Source of the DNA: Macrococcoides bohemicum
Lineage (GTDB): Bacteria; Bacillota; Bacilli; Staphylococcales; Staphylococcaceae
NCBI RefSeq assembly: GCF_003259675.1
Contig: NZ_PZJG01000004.1
Coordinates: 152,220 to 216,219 of the forward strand
Length of the DNA stretch: 64,000 nucleotides
Direction of reading: 5' to 3'
Below are positions 37,544-48,586 of the stretch, piece by piece (positions within the stretch are counted from its first letter, which is position 1; the number at the start of each line of letters is the position of its first letter). Both the position numbers and the translations under genes were made by a program. The notes beneath the pieces are model-generated. The model ran no database searches. It was not told the DNA's origin and was given only the letters and a program-made list of their open reading frames with translations.

Positions 37544-38326
37544 ATGGGACAACTACAATTAATAGTAAATCAAACACGAGAACAATTAGTGCCAAATAAA
37601 AAAATAGAAATCTATTCTTTCTTTGATCCTTTTTGTAAAGATTCATGGAAACTTAAAGCAACTTTGCGCAAGTTGCAAATTGAATACTATCAATTCGTAG
37701 AAATCAAACAAATTCTACTTCCAACTTTGAAAGTACTTACAAAATGTCAGGCACAAAGTACAACTTACGATGATAATATTGCTTTAGCATTTAAAGCAGC
37801 TGAATTACAAGGAAGAAAGAAAGCAAATTTATTTTTGAATTTTATACAGAATGAAATAATGCCAAAACAAGATATAATCACAAAAGAATTGATTATGCAT
37901 TGTGCTCAAAAAGCAGGACTAGATATTGAAGTTTTCACTAATGATATACGTAGTAATCATGTTACATCCTCATTAAAGTGTGATCAACATATCGCGAATG
38001 AAATGGATGTCAGTGTTACACCTACACTTGTTTTCTTTAATGAAAATTATGAAGATGAAGGATTAAAAGTAGAAGGTATTCATGCTTATCATATATACAC
38101 TTATATCATCAATGAACTTGTCGAAACGCCGATTGAAAAAAAGTTACCACCATCGCTTTCAGAATATATTTGTGAACAGGAGATGGTAAGTGAGCACGAA
38201 CTCGAAACTGTTTATGAGTGGCCACATAATATATTAATGAATGAGCTACGAAAGTTAAAGCTTCAGAATATTATTGAAGATGTTTATTATGATCATGACC
38301 TATTCTGGCGTTTTAAATCACTATAG
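37544..38326 (+). CDS. spxH: ClpXP adapter protein SpxH (YjbH)
   Basis: A 260-residue adapter that delivers Spx to ClpXP for degradation under non-stress conditions. The N-terminal thioredoxin-like domain begins KIEIYSFFDPFCKDSWK. QILLPTLKVLTKCQAQS and GLKVEGIHAYHIYTYIINEL closely follow S. aureus YjbH. The first thiol position reads FCKDSW, with one Cys where S. aureus has SSDCF and B. subtilis a Cys-rich motif. AGGTGATG precedes the start. Its target Spx is encoded 4 kb away. Confidence 0.94.
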   Translation: MGQLQLIVNQTREQLVPNKKIEIYSFFDPFCKDSWKLKATLRKLQIEYYQFVEIKQILLPTLKVLTKCQAQSTTYDDNIALAFKAAELQGRKKANLFLNFIQNEIMPKQDIITKELIMHCAQKAGLDIEVFTNDIRSNHVTSSLKCDQHIANEMDVSVTPTLVFFNENYEDEGLKVEGIHAYHIYTYIINELVETPIEKKLPPSLSEYICEQEMVSEHELETVYEWPHNILMNELRKLKLQNIIEDVYYDHDLFWRFKSL

Positions 38327-38332
38327 AATATC

Positions 38333-38385
38333 ACACCAAAAACCGATATCGTACGATATGTTTTTGTGTTTCTTTTTTTTCAAAT
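38333..38385 (+). terminator. Terminator of yjbK-yjbI-spxH
   Basis: ACACCAAAAACCGATAT / ATATGTTTTTGTGT imperfect stem, then TTCTTTTTTTT. Confidence 0.8.
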
Positions 38386-38460
38386 AATTTATTAGTACAG
38401 TTTCATTGTTTTTCATAACAGTTATTTATGTACTTAAAATATAATATTAAAAAATCTCAT

Positions 38461-38558
38461 AAAAAAATACCGTGTCTGATTACACGGTATTTAAACAAAG
38501 GGGATGGGAGAAATTTTTCACTCAAACAAAGGGGTATGTTTGGTATGTGATTAATTTC
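38461..38558 (-). ncRNA. rsaE: Small regulatory RNA RsaE (RoxS)
   Basis: About 98 nt on the minus strand, starting GAAATTAATCACATA and ending in the terminator AAATACCGTGT / ACACGGTATTTTTTT. It carries the two C-rich seed segments, ACCCCTTTGTTTGA and CTCCCATCCCCTTTG, which match the S. aureus RsaE sequence as I recall it. The location between spxH and pepF is also conserved. RsaE represses TCA-cycle and folate genes by pairing with Shine-Dalgarno sequences. Here the two seeds share a direct repeat, CCCCTTTGTTT. Confidence 0.95.
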
Positions 38559-38566
38559 ATGTACTT

Positions 38567-38595
38567 AATATAACACGGAATTTGTTCTGTTTCAA
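38567..38595 (-). promoter_or_regulatory. rsaE promoter
   Basis: On the minus strand, TTGAAA (38595-38590), a 17-bp spacer and TATATT (38572-38567) end 8 nt before the predicted 5' end. Further upstream, minus-strand TTTGTGAACAG (about 38610-38621) resembles half of a Rex or SrrA/ResD-type redox site; this is inference only. Confidence 0.8.
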
Positions 38596-38653
38596 ATAAA
38601 ATGGACACTGTTCACAAAGTTGACATATTGTAAACGTATTCACTGCTTATTTA

Positions 38654-40462
38654 TTATTTTGATACTTTTATTAATCTTTCAAATTCATCTAATCTTTCTT
38701 CGAACACTTTACATGCATTTTCTATTGCAGCGCTTGATGTCATATCGACACCTGCTTTCTTAAGTACTTCGATAGGATAATCAGAACTACCAGCTTTTAA
38801 GAAATAATTGATATAACGTTCCACAGCAGGTGCGCCTTCTTCAAGAATTTGCTTGCTTAACGCAAATGCTGCACTATATCCTGTTGCATATTGATAAACA
38901 TAATAGTTGTAATAAAAATGTGGGATACGACTCCACTCATATTGAATATTATCATCAGTTATTACAGCATCTCCATAATATTTTTTATTCAATGCTGCAT
39001 ACTCTTTATTTAATCGTTCAGCAGTTAATGGTTCATTATTTTCAACGATCGTATGGATGATATGTTCAAATTCAGCAAACATCGTCTGTCTGAATACAGT
39101 ACCTCTGAATCCATCTAACTGGTAATTGAGTAGATATAGTTTTTTCTTTTCATCATCTAAATTTTTGTACATATAATCTGCCAGTAAAGCTTCATTACAT
39201 GTTGATGCTACTTCAGCAACAAATATTGAATAGCCTGACATATTAGACGGCTGATTTTTTCTTGAAAAATAGCTATGTGCACTATGGCCAAACTCATGTG
39301 TTAAGGTAAATGTATTGTTTACATTATCTGTCCAGTTCATTAAGATAAACGGATTTGTACCAAATGTTCCAGATGAATAAGCACCACTACGTTTTCCTTT
39401 ATTTTCGTATACATCTACCCAGCGATTCGTTAATCCTTCTTTAATTACTTCTATATATTCACTACCCATCGGCTCAAGTGATGCCAGCATCCAATCTTTC
39501 GCTTCTTCGTAAGTAACTTTGAATTCAACATCTTCTATTAAAGGTGTATACATATCATACATATACATCTCATCTAGGCCTAATAATTCTTTACGTAATG
39601 CTGTGTAGCGATGTAATAATGGCAGATGATCATTAACCGTCTTAACTAGCGTATCATATACAGACTCCGGTATATCATTGTTTGATAATGCTTGATGACG
39701 AGCACTTTCATAATTTCTTACTTTACTTGAAAATACGCTTGCCTTTACTTTTCCTGCTAATGTTTGTGACAATGTATTATTAAATTCACCGTATTTAGAG
39801 TAAACCGCTTTATATGCGTTTTCACGTAATACACGATCATCAGACTCTAAATATGTAATATAGTTACCATGAGATAACGGTAATGAATTACCATCTTTAT
39901 CTTTTATGTTATCAAAAGTTAAATCGGCATTATTAAACATACTAAAAGTATTGCTTGAAGCAGAAAGTGCTTCCTGAGCTTCAGCTAATATCAATTCTTC
40001 TTTCTCACTAAGAACGTGTTCACGTCGTTTATTAATTTTTTCAAGATCAAATTTGAAACGCTCTAATCCTTTATTCTCTGCAATAAATGTATTTAACTGT
40101 GATTCATCAATTGTCATCAGCTCCGGTAACATAAAACTCCAGGCAGATGAGAATTGACTTGCAAGTGTTGCAGCACGTTGCTCAAAAGCAGTATACTTGG
40201 CATTCGTAGTATCTTCATCATGTTTAAGATGTGCATATACATAGACTTTACCTAATAATTCATCAATTTCAGCATCTAATAGTAATGCATTTAACAAAGT
40301 TTCACTTGAAGTACCTAGTTTACCTTGAAATGCTTTTTCTTTGCCCAGATACTCTGAAAGCTCAGTAAAAGCACTTTCCCACGCGTCATCGGATTTAAAT
40401 ATTGTCGTTAAATCCCATGTGTTTTGCTCATGTTGCTCGCTTCTTGTTATTAATTCTGTCAT
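38654..40462 (-). CDS. pepF: Oligoendopeptidase F
   Basis: Cytoplasmic M3 zinc metallopeptidase of 602 residues that cleaves short peptides. The zinc motif is HEFGHSAHSYF (about residue 387), with the downstream Glu in VAEVASTCNEAL. The N-terminal helical domain (LDAEIDELLGKVYVYAHLKHDED) is typical of PepF. It is downstream of coiA and adjacent to rsaE. Together with the opp operon nearby it suits growth on peptides. Confidence 0.96.
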   Translation of the reverse strand: MTELITRSEQHEQNTWDLTTIFKSDDAWESAFTELSEYLGKEKAFQGKLGTSSETLLNALLLDAEIDELLGKVYVYAHLKHDEDTTNAKYTAFEQRAATLASQFSSAWSFMLPELMTIDESQLNTFIAENKGLERFKFDLEKINKRREHVLSEKEELILAEAQEALSASSNTFSMFNNADLTFDNIKDKDGNSLPLSHGNYITYLESDDRVLRENAYKAVYSKYGEFNNTLSQTLAGKVKASVFSSKVRNYESARHQALSNNDIPESVYDTLVKTVNDHLPLLHRYTALRKELLGLDEMYMYDMYTPLIEDVEFKVTYEEAKDWMLASLEPMGSEYIEVIKEGLTNRWVDVYENKGKRSGAYSSGTFGTNPFILMNWTDNVNNTFTLTHEFGHSAHSYFSRKNQPSNMSGYSIFVAEVASTCNEALLADYMYKNLDDEKKKLYLLNYQLDGFRGTVFRQTMFAEFEHIIHTIVENNEPLTAERLNKEYAALNKKYYGDAVITDDNIQYEWSRIPHFYYNYYVYQYATGYSAAFALSKQILEEGAPAVERYINYFLKAGSSDYPIEVLKKAGVDMTSSAAIENACKVFEERLDEFERLIKVSK

Positions 40463-40498
40463 TTTAAATCCTCCATTTCTTTAATACATATAATTTTC

Positions 40499-41491
40499 TC
40501 ACTTTTCTGTTATTAATGCACGCATTTGATTTGATATATGCTGATAAACTTTTAAGATGTGTAAAGCTAGTTCTGGATGCGATATCATTAAGTTACTTTG
40601 TTCAGATAATTTTAAGCAATGCATCCATTTTTGAAAATCAAATTGTTGATTGTGAATCATCACCATCAATTCAACCTGCCATTCTACAGGATGTTTATCT
40701 ATATATATTTGTTCAGGTATTACTATACGTAAGTATTCTGGTATATTTCTATGGTCTAACCTGAGTTGATAAAGTCCACTTAATGTGGGCTGCAGCACTG
40801 ACTTTTTTGCTAAGCAATTTTGAATATGCTTTTTCGTTTCTATCTTGCTTAATATACGATATGTTATTTTTAACTGATTATCAGAAATTATTGAAAGTAT
40901 CACTTCTCCATTCATAATCTTACTAATTTTAATTTCAAATTCATTATGATTCAGTACACGGGTAATCTGTAAGGCAAAAAATGATTTTAACTGCGTATGA
41001 TAAGCAAACAATACATTACTTGCTAAATGAATTAATGATTTTTGAAAGTATGTAAGTTTCATTTTCGTATCATTGATATTAATATCTTCAAATTTAGTAA
41101 TCCATATTACATCCACACCAATTGATTTGTAGCCAGAAGTTCTCGTAGCAATGTGAGAAATCGGGATTACCGACATCTGTAGTTCAAATGCTATAGAAGA
41201 AGTATGATAACAGTCAGGTATCTGCTCAATGGATGATAAATAATATTCCATAAAACATGTTGAAGGATCAAATAAATCATATAAAGCATATTTACCTTCA
41301 ATATGGGCGATTGTTTCTTTTTTGTATGTATACATAAAACAATCTTTTAAAGTTTGATGTGCAAAATGCGGTAACTTAACTTTTCCTTTTTTTAATACAA
41401 CAGGTTTATTGCAAATTGGACAAGTGTATCGGCCCGGCAATGCACGATTGGCCTCAATTAATTCTCCGGCAACATTTAAAGCAACAAGCAT
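40499..41491 (-). CDS. coiA: Competence protein CoiA
   Basis: A 330-residue CoiA-family protein. The N-terminal zinc-ribbon-like segment reads YTCPICNKPVVLKKGKVKLPHFAH, followed by the nuclease-like core with EGKYALYDLF and GVDVIWITKFE (a probable D...E active site). CoiA is induced during competence and affects recombination of incoming DNA. AGGAGGTG precedes the start. It sits between mecA and pepF as in Bacillus. With ComK elsewhere in the window, it suggests retained competence functions. Confidence 0.93.
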   Translation of the reverse strand: MLVALNVAGELIEANRALPGRYTCPICNKPVVLKKGKVKLPHFAHQTLKDCFMYTYKKETIAHIEGKYALYDLFDPSTCFMEYYLSSIEQIPDCYHTSSIAFELQMSVIPISHIATRTSGYKSIGVDVIWITKFEDININDTKMKLTYFQKSLIHLASNVLFAYHTQLKSFFALQITRVLNHNEFEIKISKIMNGEVILSIISDNQLKITYRILSKIETKKHIQNCLAKKSVLQPTLSGLYQLRLDHRNIPEYLRIVIPEQIYIDKHPVEWQVELMVMIHNQQFDFQKWMHCLKLSEQSNLMISHPELALHILKVYQHISNQMRALITEK

Positions 41492-41567
41492 AAAAAAGCA
41501 CCTCCTACTTATATATAGTAGAAAGTGCTAAAAGTATTTTTTACAAATGTGTAAATATTGTAAATCA

Positions 41568-42236
41568 CTACAATTTAAAATATTTTTGTACTTGATGTTT
41601 CACATTATGACTCATCACGACTTTTCCATACTCTTCAAGTTGTTCTTTAGAAATACGGGATTCATCAGCATACTCTAATATATGCGCAACATATGTATGT
41701 ACTTCATCATCTGATAAACGTTCGTCAAACTGTACATAATAATAATATCTTCCTTCATGCATATAAAGTAAGTCTTCAATGTCGATATCAAGATGATCAT
41801 CATAACTGAATTGGATAACATGCTCAAGATTATCAAAGTGTGCAATAAATTCATTATCGAGATCATTTATTTCAGATGCTTTCATTAATAAATCACGTAA
41901 CTCTTTTTCATCCTGAACTGATTTACTTAAGAAATCGTTCACCTGATATTCAAGATTTTCAGGTGATTCATCATCCGGTAAATGTAAAACATCATCTTGT
42001 TTAGTTTTTGTAACAACAAATTCAATACCTTTATCAAATGCATGAACTTGTATCCATAATGGCCCTTCAACAAAAAATTCTTCCTCTTCGTTGATTTCTT
42101 CCATCATAGACCAAAAGAATTCTTCACCAGCTTTACGGTTCGTCCATAAATCATCACGTTTAAATCCTCGAGCCTCTATATCTGCATATGTTAAATAAAA
42201 TTTTAATGTAGTGTCATTTACGCGTTCAATTCTCAT
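41568..42236 (-). CDS. mecA: Adapter protein MecA
   Basis: A 222-residue ClpC adapter, unrelated to the methicillin resistance gene of the same name. The N-terminal substrate-binding domain starts MRIERVNDTTLKFYLTYADI, the middle linker is acidic, and the C-terminal ClpC-binding domain contains GRYYYYVQFDERLSDDEVH. MecA targets ComK (and ComS-dependent factors) in Bacillus and influences Spx and resistance in staphylococci (TrfA). A GGGGGAAT site precedes the start. It is downstream of spx. Confidence 0.94.
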   Translation of the reverse strand: MRIERVNDTTLKFYLTYADIEARGFKRDDLWTNRKAGEEFFWSMMEEINEEEEFFVEGPLWIQVHAFDKGIEFVVTKTKQDDVLHLPDDESPENLEYQVNDFLSKSVQDEKELRDLLMKASEINDLDNEFIAHFDNLEHVIQFSYDDHLDIDIEDLLYMHEGRYYYYVQFDERLSDDEVHTYVAHILEYADESRISKEQLEEYGKVVMSHNVKHQVQKYFKL

Positions 42237-42322
42237 GGTCTATTCCCCCTATCAAAAGAATTGTAAGTCTATTGTACATTAAAGGGTATATCCTCACAAT
42301 GAATTAACCTTAAAGTGATACA

Positions 42323-42367
42323 TAAAAAAGCTGTCAAATTCATTCATGTGAACAAATTATGACAGCC
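42323..42367 (-). terminator. spx terminator
   Basis: GGCTGTCATAATTT / AAATTTGACAGC-like stem with an 18-nt loop, followed on the minus strand by TTTTTT. Confidence 0.8.
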
Positions 42368-42379
42368 TGTTATTTTAAA

Positions 42380-42775
42380 TTAATCTACCATACGTTGCGC
42401 TTCCAGTAATTGGAACGTACGCACTTTACGTGGTAAGAAACGTCTGATTTCGTCTTCATTGTATCCAACTTGTAAACGCTTTTCATCTAAGATGATTGGA
42501 CGACGTAATAAACCAGGGTTCTTTTGAATAATTTCATATAATTCCTGTAAAGGTAATGCGTCGATATCGACATTTAATTTTTGGAATGTTTTTGAACGTG
42601 TAGAGATGATTTCATCTGTACCATCTTCTGTCATTCTTAAGATTGCTTTTATTTCATCGATTGATAAGTTTTCTGAAAATATATTACGCTCCGTATACGG
42701 AATGTCATGTTCTTGTAACCATGCTTTCGCTTTACGGCAAGATGTGCAACTTGGTGAAGTAAATAATGTTACCAT
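42380..42775 (-). CDS. spx: Global stress regulator Spx
   Basis: A 131-residue ArsC-family protein that binds the RNA polymerase alpha subunit and activates thiol-stress genes. The redox switch is Cys10-x-x-Cys13 in [20 protein letters not shown] holds the conserved Gly needed for alpha-CTD binding, and [22 protein letters not shown] is typical of Spx. ATG 42775 gives the standard length; the in-frame GTG three codons earlier overlaps the GGAGAGTG site. It is controlled by SpxH-ClpXP, also encoded here. Confidence 0.96.
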   Translation of the reverse strand: MVTLFTSPSCTSCRKAKAWLQEHDIPYTERNIFSENLSIDEIKAILRMTEDGTDEIISTRSKTFQKLNVDIDALPLQELYEIIQKNPGLLRRPIILDEKRLQVGYNEDEIRRFLPRKVRTFQLLEAQRMVD

Positions 42776-44233
<1,458 letters not shown>

Positions 44234-44238
44234 AAAAT

Positions 44239-44271
44239 AGAGCACTTCACTGAAATTTAGTGAAGTGCTCT
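44239..44271. terminator. Bidirectional terminator trpS/oppA2
   Basis: AGAGCACTTCACT / AGTGAAGTGCTCT perfect 13-bp stem with a 7-nt loop. An A run on the left side gives a U run for the minus-strand transcript. Confidence 0.9.
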
Positions 44272-44282
44272 TAATGTTGTAA

Positions 44283-45950
44283 CTATTTTTTACCTTCGAT
44301 TGTAACTTCTTTTAAAGTCGTATCTCCAGCAAATTTGTGAGTTACATAGTTTTTAATGTATGGTTGACGTAAACGTGCAGTTCCACGTTGATACATCGGA
44401 ATGATAGCTGCATCTTCTAAGAATAATGTTTCTGCTTCTTGTAAAGAAGTCCAGCGTTTTTCTGGATCTGCTAATAATGGACCTTTAGCATCTTTAACTA
44501 ATTTATCAAATTCTTTGTTTGACCAATCCATTTGGTTATGTGGACCGTCAGTTACGAACATATCGATAAATGTCATTGGGTCTGGATAGTCTGGACCCCA
44601 ACCAGCAAATGATAATTCATAGTTACCTTTAGATTCTAAAGATAATTTTTGTTTGAATGGTTGTTGCTTAATTTTTAAAGTAACACCTGGTAAATTAGTT
44701 TCTAATTGTTCTTTTATATATTCAGCATCTTTTTTAGATGTATCTGCATCATATGTTAAGAATTCAAAATTAAACTTGTCTTTACCTAATTCTTTTTTCG
44801 CTTTTTCATAGTAATTATTCGCTTCATCTTTATCATAGTTTAACGGAGATTTTACACCATCGATATAATCTTTACCGTCTGGACCTTTAACGAATTCTTT
44901 AGGCATTAAAGTATCAACTGCGACTGATCCATTGTTTAATAAAGTTTTTACGTATTTATCTTTATCAATTGCTTTCGCTAAAGCTAAACGTAAGTTTTTG
45001 TTTTGTAAATCTTTGTTTTTAGATTGGTTGATACGTACAAAGTAAGTAGAAGCATCTAATTCAGTAGAGAATTGATCTTTGTATTTCGCATCGTTTTTGT
45101 ACTTATCTACGTTTTCAGCAGTTAAACCTACAGCATCGATTTTACCAGTAGTGTATAAGTTTAAAGCAGTTTGTGTTTCTTTAACGATTTGGTAGTTAAC
45201 TTCTTTTAACTTTACTTTATCTTTATCCCAGTATTCTTTGTTTGGCGTTAACTGGTAGTTTTTCTCAGTGTTCCACTCGTTTAATACGAAAGGACCATTG
45301 TATAAAGTATCATCTTTAGTTGTACCATACTTGTCGCCTTTTTCTTTAACGAATTTCTCGTTTTGTGGTAAGAATGAACCAAATGCTAATAATTCCTGGA
45401 AGTAAGGAACGTTAGTTTCTAATTGAATTTCTAATGTGTTATCGTCAATTGCTTTAACACCTAACTCATCAGGTTTCGCTTTACCTTCCATGATTTTGTT
45501 AGCATTTTTTAAATCCGCCATAATATATGCATATTCAGCACCTGTTTTAGGATCCATTGTACGTTTCCATGCATATTCAAAGTCTTTCGCTGTTACAGGG
45601 TCACCATTAGACCATTTTGCATCTTCACGTAATTTGATTGTCCATGTTTTACCGTCTTTAGACTTTTCAGGGTCACCTTCAGCGACACCCGGAACAGCCT
45701 TATCGTCTTTATCTAAAGTATAAAGACCTTCCATTACCTGGTTGAAAGTATCGAATGATACTTGGTCAGTTGCTAATGAAGAATCCATAGATGGAATATC
45801 TGATGATGACGCAAAATTTAATACTTGATCACTTTTACCACCATCTTCACCGCCACTACTAGATTTCTTATCTCCGCCACCTGAACAAGCTGAGACAAAA
45901 CCAGTTAAAGCTAATAATAGAACTAAAAACCATTGAAAATTCTTTTTCAT
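44283..45950 (-). CDS. oppA: Oligopeptide-binding lipoprotein OppA, second copy
   Basis: A 555-residue extracellular lipoprotein that captures peptides for the Opp permease. The signal ends in FVSAC, so Cys22 is the lipidated residue, followed by a Gly/Ser-rich linker. The SBP_bac_5 signature spans DGKTWTIKLREDAKWSNGDPVTAKDF. It is highly similar along its whole length to the OppA at 50.7-52.4 kb, so this is a paralogue placed after the operon. It has its own promoter and CodY-like box, and lies beyond the oppF terminator. Confidence 0.94.
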   Translation of the reverse strand: MKKNFQWFLVLLLALTGFVSACSGGGDKKSSSGGEDGGKSDQVLNFASSSDIPSMDSSLATDQVSFDTFNQVMEGLYTLDKDDKAVPGVAEGDPEKSKDGKTWTIKLREDAKWSNGDPVTAKDFEYAWKRTMDPKTGAEYAYIMADLKNANKIMEGKAKPDELGVKAIDDNTLEIQLETNVPYFQELLAFGSFLPQNEKFVKEKGDKYGTTKDDTLYNGPFVLNEWNTEKNYQLTPNKEYWDKDKVKLKEVNYQIVKETQTALNLYTTGKIDAVGLTAENVDKYKNDAKYKDQFSTELDASTYFVRINQSKNKDLQNKNLRLALAKAIDKDKYVKTLLNNGSVAVDTLMPKEFVKGPDGKDYIDGVKSPLNYDKDEANNYYEKAKKELGKDKFNFEFLTYDADTSKKDAEYIKEQLETNLPGVTLKIKQQPFKQKLSLESKGNYELSFAGWGPDYPDPMTFIDMFVTDGPHNQMDWSNKEFDKLVKDAKGPLLADPEKRWTSLQEAETLFLEDAAIIPMYQRGTARLRQPYIKNYVTHKFAGDTTLKEVTIEGKK

Positions 45951-45992
45951 TCAACTTCCCCCTACATATAAATTATTCAATCTGCTGTTTGG

Positions 45993-46007
45993 AATATTCA
46001 GAAGATT
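45993..46007 (-). promoter_or_regulatory. CodY-like box at second oppA
   Basis: Plus-strand AATATTCAGAAGATT matches 13 of 15 positions of the CodY consensus AATTTTCWGAAAATT. It starts right after the -10 hexamer, so binding would block initiation. The arrangement is the same at the first oppA. Confidence 0.7.
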
Positions 46008-46014
46008 TGTATTA

Positions 46015-46043
46015 ATTATATTTTATATTCCAAGGTATAGCAA
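46015..46043 (-). promoter_or_regulatory. Promoter of second oppA
   Basis: Minus-strand TTGCTA (46043-46038), a 17-bp spacer and a perfect TATAAT (46020-46015). The -35 hexamer and flanks (AAGTATTGCTAT) resemble those at the first oppA. Confidence 0.75.
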
Positions 46044-46241
46044 TACTTTTTTTATACATTTTTTAATTTTTTTGAATATTTTATTATTTTATATTTATTC
46101 ACATTCTTTTATTAAGTATAACTTTAAATTTCTTTCTGAATGCCTTAATAATGGTAAGTTATTTTTCTTATGTTTTGTTATCATTTATAAAGTGTATTTT
46201 TTCCTTTTTATTTCTTTTTATAAAATTATTAAGTATTGTGC

Positions 46242-46289
46242 ATAAAAATAAAGGACATTGAGATTAATGCTTCTCATTGTCCTTTATTG
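46242..46289 (-). terminator. Opp operon terminator
   Basis: A 17-bp stem, AATAAAGGACATTGAGA / TCTCATTGTCCTTTATT (one G-U type mismatch region), with a U run on the minus strand. It ends oppB-C-D-F and separates the second oppA. Confidence 0.88.
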
Positions 46290-46290
46290 A

Positions 46291-47499
46291 TTAATAATTA
46301 TGATTATAAGATTTCTTTAATGCTTCGTATTCTTTCGGTGAGCAATATACGTAATGATCTGGAGCAACTTCACGTAACTCTAATACATCGTCAGCAGTAT
46401 ACGCATGAACATCCGGATTATATGTTTTACGTACGCGTGTGCGCTCTGATTCAGGATCTGGTAATGGAATTGCAGATAACAATGACTTCGTATATTCATG
46501 AAGTGGATTGTTATAGATAGCATCCGCTGGTCCTACTTCAACTAATTTACCGAAATACATTACACCGATACGATCTGAAATGTATTTAACCATTGATAAA
46601 TCATGGGCGATAAATAAGAAAGTAATGCCACGTTCGTTCTGTAATTTCTGCATTAAGTTTACAACCTGCGCCTGAATAGATACGTCAAGCGCTGAGATTG
46701 GTTCATCTGCAATAATAAACTCTGGTTCTACTGCTAATGCACGTGCGATACCGATACGCTGACGTTGTCCTCCTGAGAATTCATGTGGATAACGGTTAGC
46801 ATGTTCTTTAGATAAACCTACAGTCTCAAGTAACTCGTAAACACGGTTTGCACGATCCTGTTTATTCTTTGCAAGTTTATGAATATCGATACCTTCAGCA
46901 ATAATATCCATAACTTTAAGTCTTGGGTTAAGTGAAGCATAAGGATCCTGGAAGATCATCTGCATGCGACGATTAAACTTTAATAAATCTTTTTTGTTTT
47001 TAATCGACTGAATATCAGTCCCATCAAAGATAACTTCTCCACCAGTCGCATCATATAATTTAATCAGTGTACGTCCTGTTGTTGATTTACCACAACCTGA
47101 CTCACCTACCAGACCTAACGTTTCACCGCGATAGACATCAAAAGTAATATCATCGATCGCTTTTACTTCATTTTTCTTGCCAACGTTGAAATATTGCTTT
47201 AAATTTTTTACTTCGATTAATTTTGTTTTTCCCTCAGCATAAGGTTTTGAACCCACTGCTTTTTTTTCTGCTTCAGATAGGTTTGTTTTATTTAAGTCTG
47301 CTTCATTATAGTGTGATGTATCTTCAACAATCTCATCTTCACTTACTTGAATCGGACCATCTTCTATTGAATGTTCTACAGTATGCTCTGAAGTATGATT
47401 CACAGTTTTTTCAACTTTAACATCTTCTACTGTATTTCCTGTCTTATCAATTACTTTAACACGACCATCCGTATTGTTATGCACTTTATCGTCTCTCAT
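46291..47499 (-). CDS. oppF: Oligopeptide ABC transporter ATPase OppF with N-terminal extension
   Basis: Second ATPase of the Opp importer (402 aa). The ABC domain begins near residue 94 ([14 protein letters not shown]), with Walker [10 protein letters not shown], signature [14 protein letters not shown] and Walker B FIIADEP, then the oligopeptide-transporter C-terminal region. The first 93 residues form an acidic, low-complexity extension ([14 protein letters not shown] and similar) absent from usual OppF proteins of about 310-330 residues. The start is credible because GAGGGGG lies 10 nt upstream and it overlaps the oppD stop by one base (TAATG). Confidence 0.93.
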   Translation of the reverse strand: MRDDKVHNNTDGRVKVIDKTGNTVEDVKVEKTVNHTSEHTVEHSIEDGPIQVSEDEIVEDTSHYNEADLNKTNLSEAEKKAVGSKPYAEGKTKLIEVKNLKQYFNVGKKNEVKAIDDITFDVYRGETLGLVGESGCGKSTTGRTLIKLYDATGGEVIFDGTDIQSIKNKKDLLKFNRRMQMIFQDPYASLNPRLKVMDIIAEGIDIHKLAKNKQDRANRVYELLETVGLSKEHANRYPHEFSGGQRQRIGIARALAVEPEFIIADEPISALDVSIQAQVVNLMQKLQNERGITFLFIAHDLSMVKYISDRIGVMYFGKLVEVGPADAIYNNPLHEYTKSLLSAIPLPDPESERTRVRKTYNPDVHAYTADDVLELREVAPDHYVYCSPKEYEALKKSYNHNY

Positions 47500-48572
47500 T
47501 AAAAGCTAACCCCCTCAACACGTTTTGGCTCTGCATAGTCACCAGGCATAGGGCGCAGCTTTTGTTTAACCATTTCAGGTGGTTCAACTTTAGGTGACTG
47601 CGGATCCATCAACCATGATTTCACAAAATGCGTATCTGAAACCTGGTACCAAGGTGGCTCCTGTTCAAAGTCAATTTGTAATGCGTAATCTGAACGTCGT
47701 GCAAAAGCATCACCGACTGGCGGTTTAATTAAATCTGGTGGCGTACCAGGAATTGCAATTAATTCCGTATCCTGATGTGTATCTAAACTCGGCATAGATG
47801 ATAATAATCCCCAAGTGTATGGATGTTTAGGATTGTAGAATATTTCATCTACTGTTCCTGTTTCAACGATTTGTCCACCATACATTACTGCAACGCGATC
47901 TGCTACGTTTGCTACTACCCCTAAGTCATGGGTAATGAAGATAATTGAAGTATCAATTTTCTTCTGTAAATCTTTCATCAATTCTAAAATTTGTGCCTGA
48001 ATTGTTACGTCAAGTGCTGTTGTTGGTTCATCGGCGATTAGAATTTTTGGGTCACATGCAAGTGCCGTTGCAATAACGATACGTTGACGTTGTCCTCCAG
48101 AGAACTGGTGAGGGTAGTTATTAAAGCGTCCTTCCGGATTCGGAAGTCCTACTAAACGTAAAATATCTAGTGCACGTTCCTTAGCTTCTGCTTTTGATAA
48201 CTTTTGATGTTTAATCAGTGGTTCCATTACCTGCTTACCAATTTTCATGGTTGGGTTTAATGAAGTCATCGGATCCTGGAAAATCATTGAAATATCTTTA
48301 CCACGCACTTGCTGCATTTCTTTTTCTGATAACTTTGCTAAATCTTTACCATCGAATAAAATTTCTCCTTCTTTAATACGTGAAGGTGGTGATGGTAACA
48401 ACCTCATAATCGCTTTCGTCGTTACTGATTTACCTGAACCAGATTCACCAACGATCGCTAAAGTTTCTGCTTTATCTAAGTGGAAATCAACACCACGTAC
48501 CGCTTGAACTTCCCCCGCGTTAATATCGAAGGAAACTTTTAAATTCTTAACTTCTAAAATTCTTTCTGCCAT
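47499..48572 (-). CDS. oppD: Oligopeptide ABC transporter ATPase OppD
   Basis: First ATPase of the Opp importer (357 aa), on the cytoplasmic side. Walker A is GESGSGKSV, the signature [15 protein letters not shown] and Walker B ILIADEPTTALDV. The C-terminal extension with GTPPDLIKPPVGDAFARR is typical of OppD/DppD. The start has AGGAGG. It follows oppC by 14 bp and overlaps oppF by one base. Confidence 0.95.
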   Translation of the reverse strand: MAERILEVKNLKVSFDINAGEVQAVRGVDFHLDKAETLAIVGESGSGKSVTTKAIMRLLPSPPSRIKEGEILFDGKDLAKLSEKEMQQVRGKDISMIFQDPMTSLNPTMKIGKQVMEPLIKHQKLSKAEAKERALDILRLVGLPNPEGRFNNYPHQFSGGQRQRIVIATALACDPKILIADEPTTALDVTIQAQILELMKDLQKKIDTSIIFITHDLGVVANVADRVAVMYGGQIVETGTVDEIFYNPKHPYTWGLLSSMPSLDTHQDTELIAIPGTPPDLIKPPVGDAFARRSDYALQIDFEQEPPWYQVSDTHFVKSWLMDPQSPKVEPPEMVKQKLRPMPGDYAEPKRVEGVSF

Positions 48573-48586
48573 TCTAATTTCCTCCT

